From assembly GCF_030409225.1 (NCBI RefSeq), contig NZ_JAUFPK010000006.1, positions 1-64,000 of the forward strand: a DNA stretch of 64,000 nt. Reading direction: 5' to 3'. Below the pieces are notes generated by a model. The model had not been told where the DNA came from. It saw only the letters and a program-made list of their open reading frames with translations, and ran no database searches. Source of the stretch: Aquisalimonas lutea. Its GTDB lineage: Bacteria > Pseudomonadota > Gammaproteobacteria > Nitrococcales > Aquisalimonadaceae. The translations under genes and the position numbers were made by a program. Shown in pieces: positions 16,759 to 24,748 of the stretch (position 1 is the first letter of the stretch; every line of letters begins with the position of its first letter).

Positions 16759-17111
16759 TGCCACATTTACGGTACGAAAAGGGAGGGCGCAGGATAACGC
16801 GCTACACGGACGAGGCGGAAAGGACCGAATTCTCTCGCTTTTTGTCGCACCTCACGGATCTGGGGTACGACTACGAACACGAAACATCGACTCAAAAGGA
16901 GGGTGGCATTGAGTTTCTGCACTGGTCTTTCTATCTCAGCGCAGATGATTGGCCGGACCTTATTTTGTCGATTGCGACAGATAAAAGTGGGTCAACGTAC
17001 ACGGCGTACTGGCTAGGAGTGGACCATGGGCCGTGGACGAAAGCCCGCGATATGTTCCTTGAATTACCCGTGCTGAACATGCGGGACACGTATTATAAAA
17101 TGTTCAAATAA
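16758..17111 (+). CDS. Hypothetical protein (117 residues)
   Basis: Starts MPHLRYEKGGRRITRYTDEA and ends NMRDTYYKMFK. No signal peptide, membrane helix or known motif; the middle is rich in aromatic residues (FLHWSFYLSADDWPDLIL). It is translationally coupled to the HTH gene, an arrangement shared with toxin-antitoxin pairs and with phage regulator modules. No toxin fold was recognised. Confidence 0.65.
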   Translation: MPHLRYEKGGRRITRYTDEAERTEFSRFLSHLTDLGYDYEHETSTQKEGGIEFLHWSFYLSADDWPDLILSIATDKSGSTYTAYWLGVDHGPWTKARDMFLELPVLNMRDTYYKMFK

Positions 17112-17125
17112 ATAAAGAAGTTCAC

Positions 17126-17141
17126 ACGAGATTAGACACAA
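17126..17141 (+). repeat. 16-bp repeat, copy 2 (inverted relative to 7703-7718)
   Basis: ACGAGATTAGACACAA, ending 14 bases before the integrase start and just before its AAGGAGG ribosome site. Identical on the opposite strand to 7703-7718. Confidence 0.6.
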
Positions 17142-17155
17142 AAAAGGAGGCACCT

Positions 17156-18334
17156 ATGCCGAGCAAAACGGGCAGTATTGCACTGTACAGGAAAAAAGAT
17201 GCAGAGGGCCGCGAGTACGGCTCGTGGCTTCATGACTGCAAGATCAAGGGCCAGCGCCATCGCATTAACACAGGCACGGAGGACTATGGCAAGGCCTTTA
17301 ATGTGGCGGAGGAGGAGAAGGAAAAGCTTCGGCAGAAGGTTTTGCACGGGCGGCGCATGGACATGACCGTTGGTGAAGCGCTGGACGAGTACCGGCAAAA
17401 CCGCGTGCCACGCCTCAACGATCAATACAATGCGCTCCAGCGCCTGGACAAGCTGTCAGGGAAGGGCAAGCGGGGGGCCCGCTGGGGGCTGGATCTCGAC
17501 CTCAAGCTCTCGGACCTCTCTGTGCGACACATTGAGGAGCTTGTGCGCCAGCGCCTGAGCGAGGGCAACAAAGAGGGCACAATCAATCGAGAGTTAACCA
17601 CTTTGCAAGCCGCTGTCAACTACAGCAAGCGCCAGCTCGAGGCGGACGTGAACCCGAATCTTCGGTTCGAAAAGTTTACCGCGAGCGCGCGCCCGCGTGC
17701 GCTTGATGACGACGAGGTACAGCGCTTGCTGCACGAGCTGGACCCAAGCAAAGGCTATGTGGGCGGCTTGCGCTTCACCGAGCGCACGGGCCCGCTGAAG
17801 GATCGATCGCAGGACAACTATGATCTGGCCGTGTTCTTTCTGGACACAGGGTGCAGGTACAGCGAAGCGACTTATCTCCATTGGCGTGATGTCGACCTCA
17901 AGCGTGGGGTGGTACTGGTGTATCGAGAGAAGAGCGGCGGCAAGGTGCTGACCGAGCTCGCGATGACCCCGCGCCTCCAGGAAGTCATGGGGCGTAGGGT
18001 TGGCAACCGCAAGCACGGGATCCACTGGGTCTTTCCCAGGCGGGCGCCTACGGGCCACCCTGTGAATGAACGCAGGAGCGGCAATGGCACCGCCGGGATC
18101 GAGGCAGCGATGGAGCGCGCGGGCCTGAATGACCCGGCGATAGTAGAGAGATATGGCGTTGCGAGCACCAACACGCTGCGGCACACGTACGCCACCAAGC
18201 TTCTGAAGGCCGGCATGAGCGATAAGGCCGTGGCGACTCTGCTCGGGCACACGAACACCAATATGGTGAATCGCCACTATGGGCACTTATTGGCAAGCGA
18301 TGTGAGCCACGAAGCAGCGAGGCACCTAGGATAA
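17156..18334 (+). CDS. Tyrosine-recombinase integrase
   Basis: 392-residue integrase. An N-terminal DNA-binding part is followed by a core domain (about residues 85-175). The catalytic domain has box I TGCRYSEATYLHW (Arg), box II NTLRHTYATKLLKAG (His-x-x-Arg type), LLGHTNTNMVNRHYGHL (His and nucleophilic Tyr). All key residues appear present. A strong AAGGAGG lies upstream. It would catalyse insertion or excision of the island or of a smaller element. Attachment sites could not be assigned, although the tRNA-Glu at 22713 is a classic type of target. Confidence 0.93.
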   Translation: MPSKTGSIALYRKKDAEGREYGSWLHDCKIKGQRHRINTGTEDYGKAFNVAEEEKEKLRQKVLHGRRMDMTVGEALDEYRQNRVPRLNDQYNALQRLDKLSGKGKRGARWGLDLDLKLSDLSVRHIEELVRQRLSEGNKEGTINRELTTLQAAVNYSKRQLEADVNPNLRFEKFTASARPRALDDDEVQRLLHELDPSKGYVGGLRFTERTGPLKDRSQDNYDLAVFFLDTGCRYSEATYLHWRDVDLKRGVVLVYREKSGGKVLTELAMTPRLQEVMGRRVGNRKHGIHWVFPRRAPTGHPVNERRSGNGTAGIEAAMERAGLNDPAIVERYGVASTNTLRHTYATKLLKAGMSDKAVATLLGHTNTNMVNRHYGHLLASDVSHEAARHLG

Positions 18335-18429
18335 CCCGGGCCAAGCGCAAGGAAGTGCACGACAACGCAGGGACGCGCAGGGGAATCGAGAGCCCGGCCT
18401 GCGCGCAAGGCGTTCAGGTAAAGTGTTGA

Positions 18430-18642
18430 ACGCTTGTGAGGGACGGGTACCCCCTCCCGTATAGATGGGATATGAGCATCGGACCACCCAGCTCCGGGGG
18501 TCCGCTGTTCGTATACCAGGAAGGAAATCTAGACGTATTCGAGGAAGGATCGTGGGGAGCGGCGGGGCGTAGAGCCGCATAGCAACGTCCCCGGCAACTG
18601 ATTCACCGGCTCCTCCAAGGCGGTGTCAGGCCTATGTAGCGG
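18430..18642. other. Left arm of the 24-bp-TIR unit, no gene seen
   Basis: Sequence with short hairpins (for example GGGGTACCCC-like around 18450) and no supportable open frame. Confidence 0.35.
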
Positions 18643-18900
18643 TCAACGACATCGCCGGCCGCGATGGCTCTCCCGCGAGAGGATGCAGGATCGCATCTGC
18701 CTTGCCATCTTGGGCGGTACTTTATGCCTCAACTCGATGAACTCGGCACAATAGCAGTCTCTTAAGCGCTTCCCGGATCCGTAGGGGCACGGCCAATGAC
18801 CCTTCGGACGATCTTGTGCCAAGAGGGACAAGCAGCGCATGACGAGATCTCGCCGGCGAGGGACATCGACAACCTCAGCGTAAGCGGCAACGAGCCCGCT
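18643..18900 (-). pseudogene. SEC-C motif protein fragment
   Basis: The minus-strand frame reads ...RRRDLVMRCLSLLAQDRPKG then HWPCPYGSGKRLRDCYCAEF. The CPxGSGK(R)xxxC pattern is the SEC-C metal-binding motif found at the ends of SecA and in many small proteins. Upstream residues are low-quality and no clear start is visible. It looks like the C-terminal remnant of a longer gene. Confidence 0.45.
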
Positions 18901-18955
18901 GGGGCCGTGACCTCGAGGAGTTGCGCGCGGCCTGAGTCGGCAGTGTTTGCCGGCG

Positions 18956-19327
18956 GGCCTCGCCAACCGCGTGCCGCCGAAAAGCCTGCTGGGCAAGGCG
19001 ATCACCTATACGCGCAAACAGTGGCCCTAGCTCACGCGCTATCTCGAGCATGGTGAGACGGCGATCGATAACAACACCGCCGAGCGCGCGATCAAACCGT
19101 TCGTCATCAGGCGCAAGAACTGGCTGTTTGCCAATACGCCGGCCGGGGCCAAGGCGAGTGCCAGCCTATACGGGCTCATCGAAACGGCGAAGGTGAACGC
19201 CATCGAGCCCTACGGCTATCTTGCCCAGGTGTTCCGGGAGTTGCCGCAGCGCGGTATCGCCGCCGGTGATCCGGTCGATGATCTCTTGCCTTGGAATGTC
19301 GATCTGCCCGATCCAGCGGCCCGCTAA
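18956..19327 (+). pseudogene. IS66-family transposase (TnpC) C-terminal remnant
   Basis: The frame ending at TAA 19325-19327 contains LLGKAITYTRKQWP, an in-frame TAG, then [40 protein letters not shown] and [20 protein letters not shown]. These are the conserved last 120 residues of IS66 TnpC ([10 protein letters not shown]...RKNWLF...IETAK). The N-terminal three quarters are missing and a stop interrupts the rest. Confidence 0.85.
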
Positions 19328-19622
19328 TGCACGATCCGGGGCTCATCGTCCATGTGCGTTGGCTGTGACGCTTCCGTCGTGGGAGCGGACCAGGTAAGGG
19401 GCCGACCATCCCGAACCGTTGCGCTCGCGCACAGCTGGTCCCAGAGATTGTCCCGCCCCGAAGAATCATAGGCGAGGGCGAAGAGGATGGATGCGCTGCC
19501 AAAGCTGCTTGACAGGCGCCCCGAACGGCCGCATCTTCAAGTTCAATGGATTGATGGCCCTGTCGGACGGACCCACACAGTCGGAGCCGGCTGACCTTGG
19601 CGTGCTCCCTCAATAGCACGAC
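19328..19622. other. Spacer before the secreted-protein gene
   Basis: About 295 bases with no convincing gene. No clear promoter for the downstream gene could be picked out. Confidence 0.35.
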
Positions 19623-21569
19623 ATGGTGAGCCTCATGCGTTCGCGACCCCCCTCATCCTGGATTGCCGGCCTCGTGATGCTCGCGTGCGCGGCAACCGCC
19701 ACTGTTGCCCAGGCCTCGCCCCCGGCGCTCGATACGCAGGAGATTGCCTATCTCGGTCGGCTCGCGGAGCTCGCCCGGGCGGATACCGTTGCCGCGATCA
19801 CAGCGAGCCGTGTGGATCAAAGCGGCCGGGATGCCGAGCGAGCGACCCCTAGCGGACTCGTGCTCGTCTCCATCGAGGGCGTGCCTGCTTTCGTCTATGA
19901 CCGCGACAGCTACTATTACATCACCGACCGTCAGCTCGAGTTCGTCATGCGCTGCCGGGGCGGGGGCGTCATCGACTTCTCCCTGATCGTCCGCCAGTAC
20001 CCGGGCGAGGTCGACGACGTCGTGCCCGTGCCTCCGGGTACGGAATACGAACTCCTGCTGATGCCCTACGGTCAGGATCTCGAGCGACGGCTGCCCGTGC
20101 AATGGGTTGAAACCTTCCCCAGTCACGACGTCGTGGCGCGTGTATCCGGCTCCGTGCGGGCGGATGACCCCTTTCTCCTGGCCCTGCGCGGAACCAGCAA
20201 CCTCCAGTACTCATTGAGTACGGCGGATGGCCAGCCATTGACAATGCGGGACGGCCAATACCTGACGTTGAGCGGCGGCCTTGATCTCAGCACCTTCCGC
20301 TCGGATGTCGCGCCCCTGCTCGAGCATTGCCGCACGGGCGGCAACGATCCATTGGCCTCACTGGACCTGGAGGCGTTGCGGGACTCGCAGGCCGCATCCA
20401 GCGAAGCGCCTGGGGCCACCCCGGAGCCGCTCGAGGTCGATCTCGACTTCCTGCCACGGAACCAGCAGCAGCGCTACAAGCGTGTTTTCGAGGGCCGCCC
20501 ACGGTCCTCGGAGACCCCCCTGGATACCGTGCTGCTCGATCATCTCGCCTTCCACACCGCGTACTGGGAGCAGTGTGCGGCCACCCCGGCCGGGCCGATG
20601 GACTTCTACACCACCCCGCCGTTTTCCCGGGCGCGCACGATAGGGCTGCTCAAGGACGATTATGCCGCGTTCGTGATCGCGGCCCTGGTCCATGCCCCGA
20701 TCCGCGCGCAGCTCTACGAGGAGAATATCCGGCCCGACTTCAGCCTCGAGGCCACGAATCGCCGACTCGGTGAGGTCATGGAGCGTCTCGCAAAGAACTG
20801 GCGTCGCGTGTTCGCGGGCACGGGCTGCTCCGGGGCGGTCTTCGAGCGCTTCCGGGGTAATATGCGTCAGGCCTTTCCCTATCTCGAGTATCGCGAGGGT
20901 GGTCGCGATGTGCTCGTGGATTTCGGGTCCCGTCAGTTTGAGATCAGGCTGCAACAGCCGCTTGCCATCGCCGCGGCGCGCCGAGCAGGCGCGGCGGAGG
21001 TAGGGTCGGTGAACCAGGGTGTGTTCAACGATAGCTACCCCAGCCTTGTGCTTCGCAGCATTGCCATCGGGGACTTCGCGCTCGCCGATCGGATCGAGGA
21101 GGAGTTCATCGCAACGGCGTCAAACCCCTTTGGCGGCAATCCGGACAATGCCATGACCAGGGCCCTTACGGCTCTTATGCACGCTGAGAAGTCGATGCGC
21201 CGGCAGGGGAACCTCATCGCGGCCTATGCCCTTGGCCGGCAACGCCTGCTCGGCGCCTGTGGCGAGCCGACCACCCACTACACGCAGGAAAGGATCTACT
21301 GGAGCGAGTACACAAACGGCCTGGGTCAGTATGTCGGCGGGTCGGCCGGCAGTCGCGTGCACAATGAGGCCCACGTGCCCACCAAGTTCAACGCCGTTAT
21401 CCAGCGGCAGAACTCGATCACGACCTCGAGCGTTCTGAGCTCGGAGATGGGCGCCATTCTCAGCAAGCTAAGCTGCGAAAGCGCCCTGAGGCAGCAGCTC
21501 GAAGACAATATGCTGGCCTACTTCAACGGCCATGCGCCGGTGCACGTTAAGGCACTCCCCGGCCGATAG
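19623..21569 (+). CDS. Large secreted protein of unknown function
   Basis: 648 residues. The start has a Sec signal peptide (MRSRPPSSWIAGLVMLACAA..., likely cut after VAQA), so the mature part should be periplasmic or exported. The rest is soluble, with several Cys (about Cys110, Cys236, Cys318, Cys401, Cys540, Cys621) that could form disulfides. No domain was recognised. ATG 19623 is used; an in-frame ATG at 19635 has a slightly better ribosome site and would still give a complete signal peptide. It lies inside the 24-bp-TIR transposon as its only intact large gene. Confidence 0.75.
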   Translation: MVSLMRSRPPSSWIAGLVMLACAATATVAQASPPALDTQEIAYLGRLAELARADTVAAITASRVDQSGRDAERATPSGLVLVSIEGVPAFVYDRDSYYYITDRQLEFVMRCRGGGVIDFSLIVRQYPGEVDDVVPVPPGTEYELLLMPYGQDLERRLPVQWVETFPSHDVVARVSGSVRADDPFLLALRGTSNLQYSLSTADGQPLTMRDGQYLTLSGGLDLSTFRSDVAPLLEHCRTGGNDPLASLDLEALRDSQAASSEAPGATPEPLEVDLDFLPRNQQQRYKRVFEGRPRSSETPLDTVLLDHLAFHTAYWEQCAATPAGPMDFYTTPPFSRARTIGLLKDDYAAFVIAALVHAPIRAQLYEENIRPDFSLEATNRRLGEVMERLAKNWRRVFAGTGCSGAVFERFRGNMRQAFPYLEYREGGRDVLVDFGSRQFEIRLQQPLAIAAARRAGAAEVGSVNQGVFNDSYPSLVLRSIAIGDFALADRIEEEFIATASNPFGGNPDNAMTRALTALMHAEKSMRRQGNLIAAYALGRQRLLGACGEPTTHYTQERIYWSEYTNGLGQYVGGSAGSRVHNEAHVPTKFNAVIQRQNSITTSSVLSSEMGAILSKLSCESALRQQLEDNMLAYFNGHAPVHVKALPGR

Positions 21570-22113
21570 CGACCGATGGAGGGCGGCCCTGGGGCAATAC
21601 CCACGTCCTGGATGTTCCGGCGAGCGCGAGGCCGCCGAGCGTCTGGACACGGAGGCCGTCTTTTTCGGGAGGCGGCCGGATGCGGCGCCGAATTGAGAAG
21701 GTCTTCCGGCACAGCGGACACCGGAAGCGAGGCGTACCGGCGGCACTTTGCCCGAAGCGCTGATAGGCGCCGGGATACGCGCGAATGTCGACATAGGCGT
21801 TGTCGCAGGCCGGGTTGGGACAGGTGAACTGGCCAGGCTGCCAATCGAGGATACGAACCGTGTCGCAGATGGCAGCGTTGCTTTTCAGCGGGATCGTCTC
21901 ACCGCAGCTGCGACAGCGGATTGAGGGCGCGATGCCCTTGCTGCCATCACCACCTCGAGGAGGCCGTCGATTGGTACCTGTGCGTAGGTAGTGCGGATCG
22001 TTGCGACTTAGCTCGGCAGGGACCCCGAAGTTGCTGCAGACGGGGTTCTTGCAGTGGTTCACCTGGATCCCCCGAGGGGGAAGGGATGTGGGGATGCCTG
22101 TTGTCTCTGCCAA
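21547..22113 (-). CDS. Zinc-ribbon, transposase-like protein (probably truncated)
   Basis: 188 residues with two successive zinc ribbons: CKNPVC...CRSC and CPNPAC...CPLC (the last in RFRCPLCRKTFS). Paired C-x4-C / C-x2-C ribbons ending in KTFS are typical of the N-terminal DNA-binding part of transposases. No DDE domain follows; the C-terminal 40 residues look random. The gene begins 80 bases inside the right terminal repeat of the 18406-22217 unit, where a transposase would be expected. It is likely the stump of that transposase. Its 3' end overlaps the convergent secreted-protein gene by 23 bases. Confidence 0.5.
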   Translation of the reverse strand: MAETTGIPTSLPPRGIQVNHCKNPVCSNFGVPAELSRNDPHYLRTGTNRRPPRGGDGSKGIAPSIRCRSCGETIPLKSNAAICDTVRILDWQPGQFTCPNPACDNAYVDIRAYPGAYQRFGQSAAGTPRFRCPLCRKTFSIRRRIRPPPEKDGLRVQTLGGLALAGTSRTWVLPQGRPPSVAIGRGVP

Positions 22114-22329
22114 ATTTTTGGCTGGCCATGTCTAGCGCCCCGATCTGTAACCCCCCGTTCAGTAGGGGGGTTTAGCCAGATCGGGGCGCATCGTCAACAC
22201 TTTACCTGAACGCCTTGGCCTGCGCGCCGGGTTTTCTTTTGCCCAAAGGTACAGCTCATAGCGAAATAAACCAGTGCTGTACGCGAATGGACAATCATGA
22301 ACTAACTCACGCTCAACACAGGAGGACCT

Positions 22330-22734
22330 ATGAGCGATAACCACGAGAAGCTAACACTCGCGTTCTACAAGCGGATCTACGGCGAGCCGAAGGATCGCCT
22401 GGAGGTGGAGCCCGCGCCGCGCGTGGAAGCTGCAAAGCAGCGCGCAAGTGAAGCTCTGGCCGCACTGGAGATGGCGGAAGTTTGCATCATCGAGGATGCG
22501 CAGGCGAAGGCCTCGGCCAAGGAAACCCAGGCCACCCAAGCGGATGAGAGTAGCGAGAGTGCGGCCTCTGAAGCAGGTGAGACCCGGGGGACCCCCGAGG
22601 GTACCGAAGGGGACTCGGGTTCCACCGAGAGGCACACCCAACAGCAGAAGCGTAAACAGCCAGCGAAGCGAGGAACGAAGGGAGAAACCCAGGAAAATCA
22701 GCAAGATGAAGATGGCGCTCCCACGGGGACTTGA
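22330..22734 (+). CDS. Hypothetical protein ending antisense to tRNA-Glu
   Basis: 134 residues starting MSDNHEKLTLAFYKRIYGEP after a strong AGGAGG site. The first half is plausible helical protein; the second half is low-complexity, charged and Gln/Glu/Thr-rich (SGSTERHTQQQKRKQPAKRG). The last 22 bases overlap the 3' end of tRNA-Glu on the other strand, so the C-terminus may derive from integration into the tRNA gene. No family is recognised. Confidence 0.5.
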   Translation: MSDNHEKLTLAFYKRIYGEPKDRLEVEPAPRVEAAKQRASEALAALEMAEVCIIEDAQAKASAKETQATQADESSESAASEAGETRGTPEGTEGDSGSTERHTQQQKRKQPAKRGTKGETQENQQDEDGAPTGT

Positions 22735-22788
22735 ACCCCGGTTTCCGCCGTGAGAGGGCGGCGTCCTGGACCGCTAGACGATGGGAGC
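22713..22788 (-). tRNA. tRNA-Glu (anticodon CTC)
   Basis: 76 nt on the minus strand. Acceptor GCTCCCA pairs with TGGGAGC, then discriminator G and an encoded CCA. The D arm (TCGTCTAGCGG), anticodon loop CCCTCTCACGG and T arm GGTTCAAGTCCC are standard for glutamate tRNA. It marks the border between accessory DNA (left) and core genome (right). Confidence 0.96.
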
Positions 22789-22841
22789 GCGGTTTTACCT
22801 GCCGGCGCGGGAATGTTCTTCAACCGCGCCACGGGAGTGGT

Positions 22842-22869
22842 ATTATACGCGCTCATTCAGTTGGCTCAA
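22842..22869 (-). promoter_or_regulatory. Promoter of tRNA-Glu
   Basis: Minus-strand TTGAGC (22864-22869), 16-bp spacer, TATAAT (22842-22847, consensus). Predicted start about 50 bases before the tRNA. Confidence 0.65.
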
Positions 22870-22880
22870 GCTTGGACTCC

Positions 22881-24224
22881 GTGACGGAACAGGAACTCGA
22901 CGATCTGCGCGCCCGCATCCGGGTGATCCCGCGAGAAGAACACCGGATCTCCCGCAAGGACATCAGCGACAACGCCCTCAAGGTCCTCTACCGGTTGAAG
23001 AATGCCGGCTTCGAGGCCTATCTGGTCGGCGGCGGCGTCCGTGACCTCTCCCTGGGGCGCGAGCCCAAGGATTTCGACGTGGTCACCGATGCGCGTCCCG
23101 AGGACGTCCGCGATCTCTTCCGCAACTGCCGGCTGATCGGGCGGCGTTTCCGGCTGGCCCACGTACACTTCGGCCGCGAGATCATCGAGGTGGCCACCTT
23201 CCGGGCCCTGCACGATCCGGAGTCCGTCGACGCCGAGGGCGACGTGGAGATGGAGGACGGGCGGATCCTCCGGGACAACGTCTACGGCTCCGTGGAGGAA
23301 GACGCCTTCCGGCGCGACTTCACCATCAACTCCCTGTACTACAACATCGCCGACTTCTCCGTGGTGGACTTCGCCAACGGCCTGGACGACCTCGACGAGG
23401 GCCGGGTCCGGCTCATCGGCGATCCGGCCACGCGCTACCGCGAGGATCCGGTACGCATGCTGCGCGCGGCGCGCTTCGCCGCCAAGCTCGGCTTCCGCAT
23501 CGATGCCGACACCGGGGCGCCCATCCCGGAGATGGCGGGACTGCTGGACCACATCCCCCAGGCGCGCCTGTTCGACGAGATCATGAAGCTGTTCATGGCG
23601 GGCGTGGCCACCGAGACCTACGCCATCCTGCGCCGGTACGGGCTGTTCAGCCATCTGTTCCCGCAGGCGGACGAGGCCCTGGACGGCGACAAGGGCGAGG
23701 TCTGGGACGTGTTCATCCTGCGCGCCCTGGAGAACACCGACCGCCGGGTCAACGAGGGCAAGCCGGTGACGCCGGCGTTCCTGTTCGCGGCGCTGCTGTG
23801 GCCGAGCGTCTCGGAGCGGGCGGAGGAGTTCGCGCAGGATACCGAGGTCTCGCCGGCCCAGGCGCTGCAGGAGGCCATGGCCGAGGTGGTGGAGCGGCAG
23901 CTGGAGCGCGTCGCCATTCCCAAGCGCTTCAGCATTCCCATGCGCGAGATCATGCTGCTGCAGTCGCGGCTGGAACGCTTCCGGGGCAAGCGGGCGCGGC
24001 GGCTGCTGGGTCATCCCCGCTTCCGCGCGGCCTACGACTTCCTCCTGATCCGGGCGGCCGCCGGCGACGCGCCGCAGGAGCTGGCGGATACCTGGACCCG
24101 AATGCAGGACGCCGACGGCACCGGCGAGGCCGACGGTGCGGCGGCCGCCGAAGCGCCGCGGCGCCGCAAGCGCCGCCGGCGCCGGGGCAAATCCGGCCGC
24201 GCCAGCCCGGAAACGCCGGAGTAA
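22881..24224 (+). CDS. pcnB: Poly(A) polymerase I
   Basis: Adds 3' poly(A) tails to RNA, promoting decay. The nucleotidyltransferase signature is clear: VIPREEHRISRKDISDNALK start, LVGGGVRDLSLG (residues 48-59), KDFDVVTDARPEDV (catalytic Asp pair), then RRDFTINSLYYNI and RYREDPVRMLRAARFAAKLG. The C-terminus is very basic (RRRKRRRRRGKSG), as in PcnB. GTG 22881 was chosen to match family length (447 residues); TTG 22872 is an alternative. The stop overlaps folK (TAATG). Confidence 0.93.
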   Translation: MTEQELDDLRARIRVIPREEHRISRKDISDNALKVLYRLKNAGFEAYLVGGGVRDLSLGREPKDFDVVTDARPEDVRDLFRNCRLIGRRFRLAHVHFGREIIEVATFRALHDPESVDAEGDVEMEDGRILRDNVYGSVEEDAFRRDFTINSLYYNIADFSVVDFANGLDDLDEGRVRLIGDPATRYREDPVRMLRAARFAAKLGFRIDADTGAPIPEMAGLLDHIPQARLFDEIMKLFMAGVATETYAILRRYGLFSHLFPQADEALDGDKGEVWDVFILRALENTDRRVNEGKPVTPAFLFAALLWPSVSERAEEFAQDTEVSPAQALQEAMAEVVERQLERVAIPKRFSIPMREIMLLQSRLERFRGKRARRLLGHPRFRAAYDFLLIRAAAGDAPQELADTWTRMQDADGTGEADGAAAAEAPRRRKRRRRRGKSGRASPETPE

Positions 24225-24748
24225 TGACCGACGAGGCCGTGACCGCCTGGATCGGGCTGGGCAGCAATCTGGACGATCCCAGGGCGCACGTGCAGCGGGC
24301 GCTGGAGCGCCTGGCCCGCCATCCGCAGCTGGAGAGCGCGGGACGCTCGGGGCTGTACCTGAGTCCGCCCATGGGGCCGCAGGATCAGCCGGAGTACGTC
24401 AACGCCGTCATGGGCGTGCGCACGACGCTGTCCCCGGACGCCCTGCTGGTGCTGCTGCAGGCGGAGGAGGCCGCCCACGAGCGTCGGCGCGGGCGGCGCT
24501 GGGGGCCGCGGACGCTGGATCTCGACCTGCTTCTCTACGGCGACCGCCGGATCCGCCAGCCGTCCCTGGTGGTGCCCCATCCGGGTATGCATGAGCGCAG
24601 CTTTGTGCTGTATCCTCTCGCCGAAGTAGCGCCCGACGCCCGGGTGCCCGGCAGGGGGGAGGTGCGGGCGCTGTTGGCGGCGTGCCCTGCCGACGGCCTG
24701 CGGCGCATCCAGGAGGACGGTACAGCGGTGGCAGTCAGCAATGAGTGA
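24224..24748 (+). CDS. folK: HPPK, 2-amino-4-hydroxy-6-hydroxymethyldihydropteridine pyrophosphokinase
   Basis: Folate pathway enzyme transferring pyrophosphate from ATP to the pterin substrate. 174 residues: IGLGSNLDDPRAHVQRAL at the start, then the catalytic RRWGPRTLDLDLLLYG and LVVPHPGMHERSFVLYPLAEVAP, the family signature. Start codon overlaps the pcnB stop; the end overlaps the kinase gene by 8 bases. The pcnB-folK order is common in gammaproteobacteria. Confidence 0.95.
   Translation: MTDEAVTAWIGLGSNLDDPRAHVQRALERLARHPQLESAGRSGLYLSPPMGPQDQPEYVNAVMGVRTTLSPDALLVLLQAEEAAHERRRGRRWGPRTLDLDLLLYGDRRIRQPSLVVPHPGMHERSFVLYPLAEVAPDARVPGRGEVRALLAACPADGLRRIQEDGTAVAVSNE

Larger units (their letters stand above)
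18406..22217. mobile_element. Transposon-like unit with 24-bp terminal inverted repeats
   Basis: Plus-strand 18406-18429 and minus-strand 22194-22217 are identical over 24 bases (CAAGGCGTTC...AGTGTTGA). Immediately outside both is the same 9-bp direct repeat GCCTGCGCG (18397-18405 and 22218-22226). A perfect inverted repeat with a perfect flanking duplication is diagnostic of transposition. The interior holds a SEC-C fragment, an IS66 transposase remnant, a large secreted protein and a zinc-ribbon transposase-like gene. The mobilising transposase family is not identified. Confidence 0.82.

Noticed and set aside
16444-17111. Toxin-antitoxin pair (XRE regulator plus 117-residue protein)
   Set aside because: The coupling fits, but the 117-residue protein shows no RelE, HipA, RES or other toxin pattern, so the label was not used.
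18796-19056. Plus-strand open frame over the SEC-C and IS66 remnants
   Set aside because: It crosses two recognisable pseudogene fragments in other frames and has no ribosome site.
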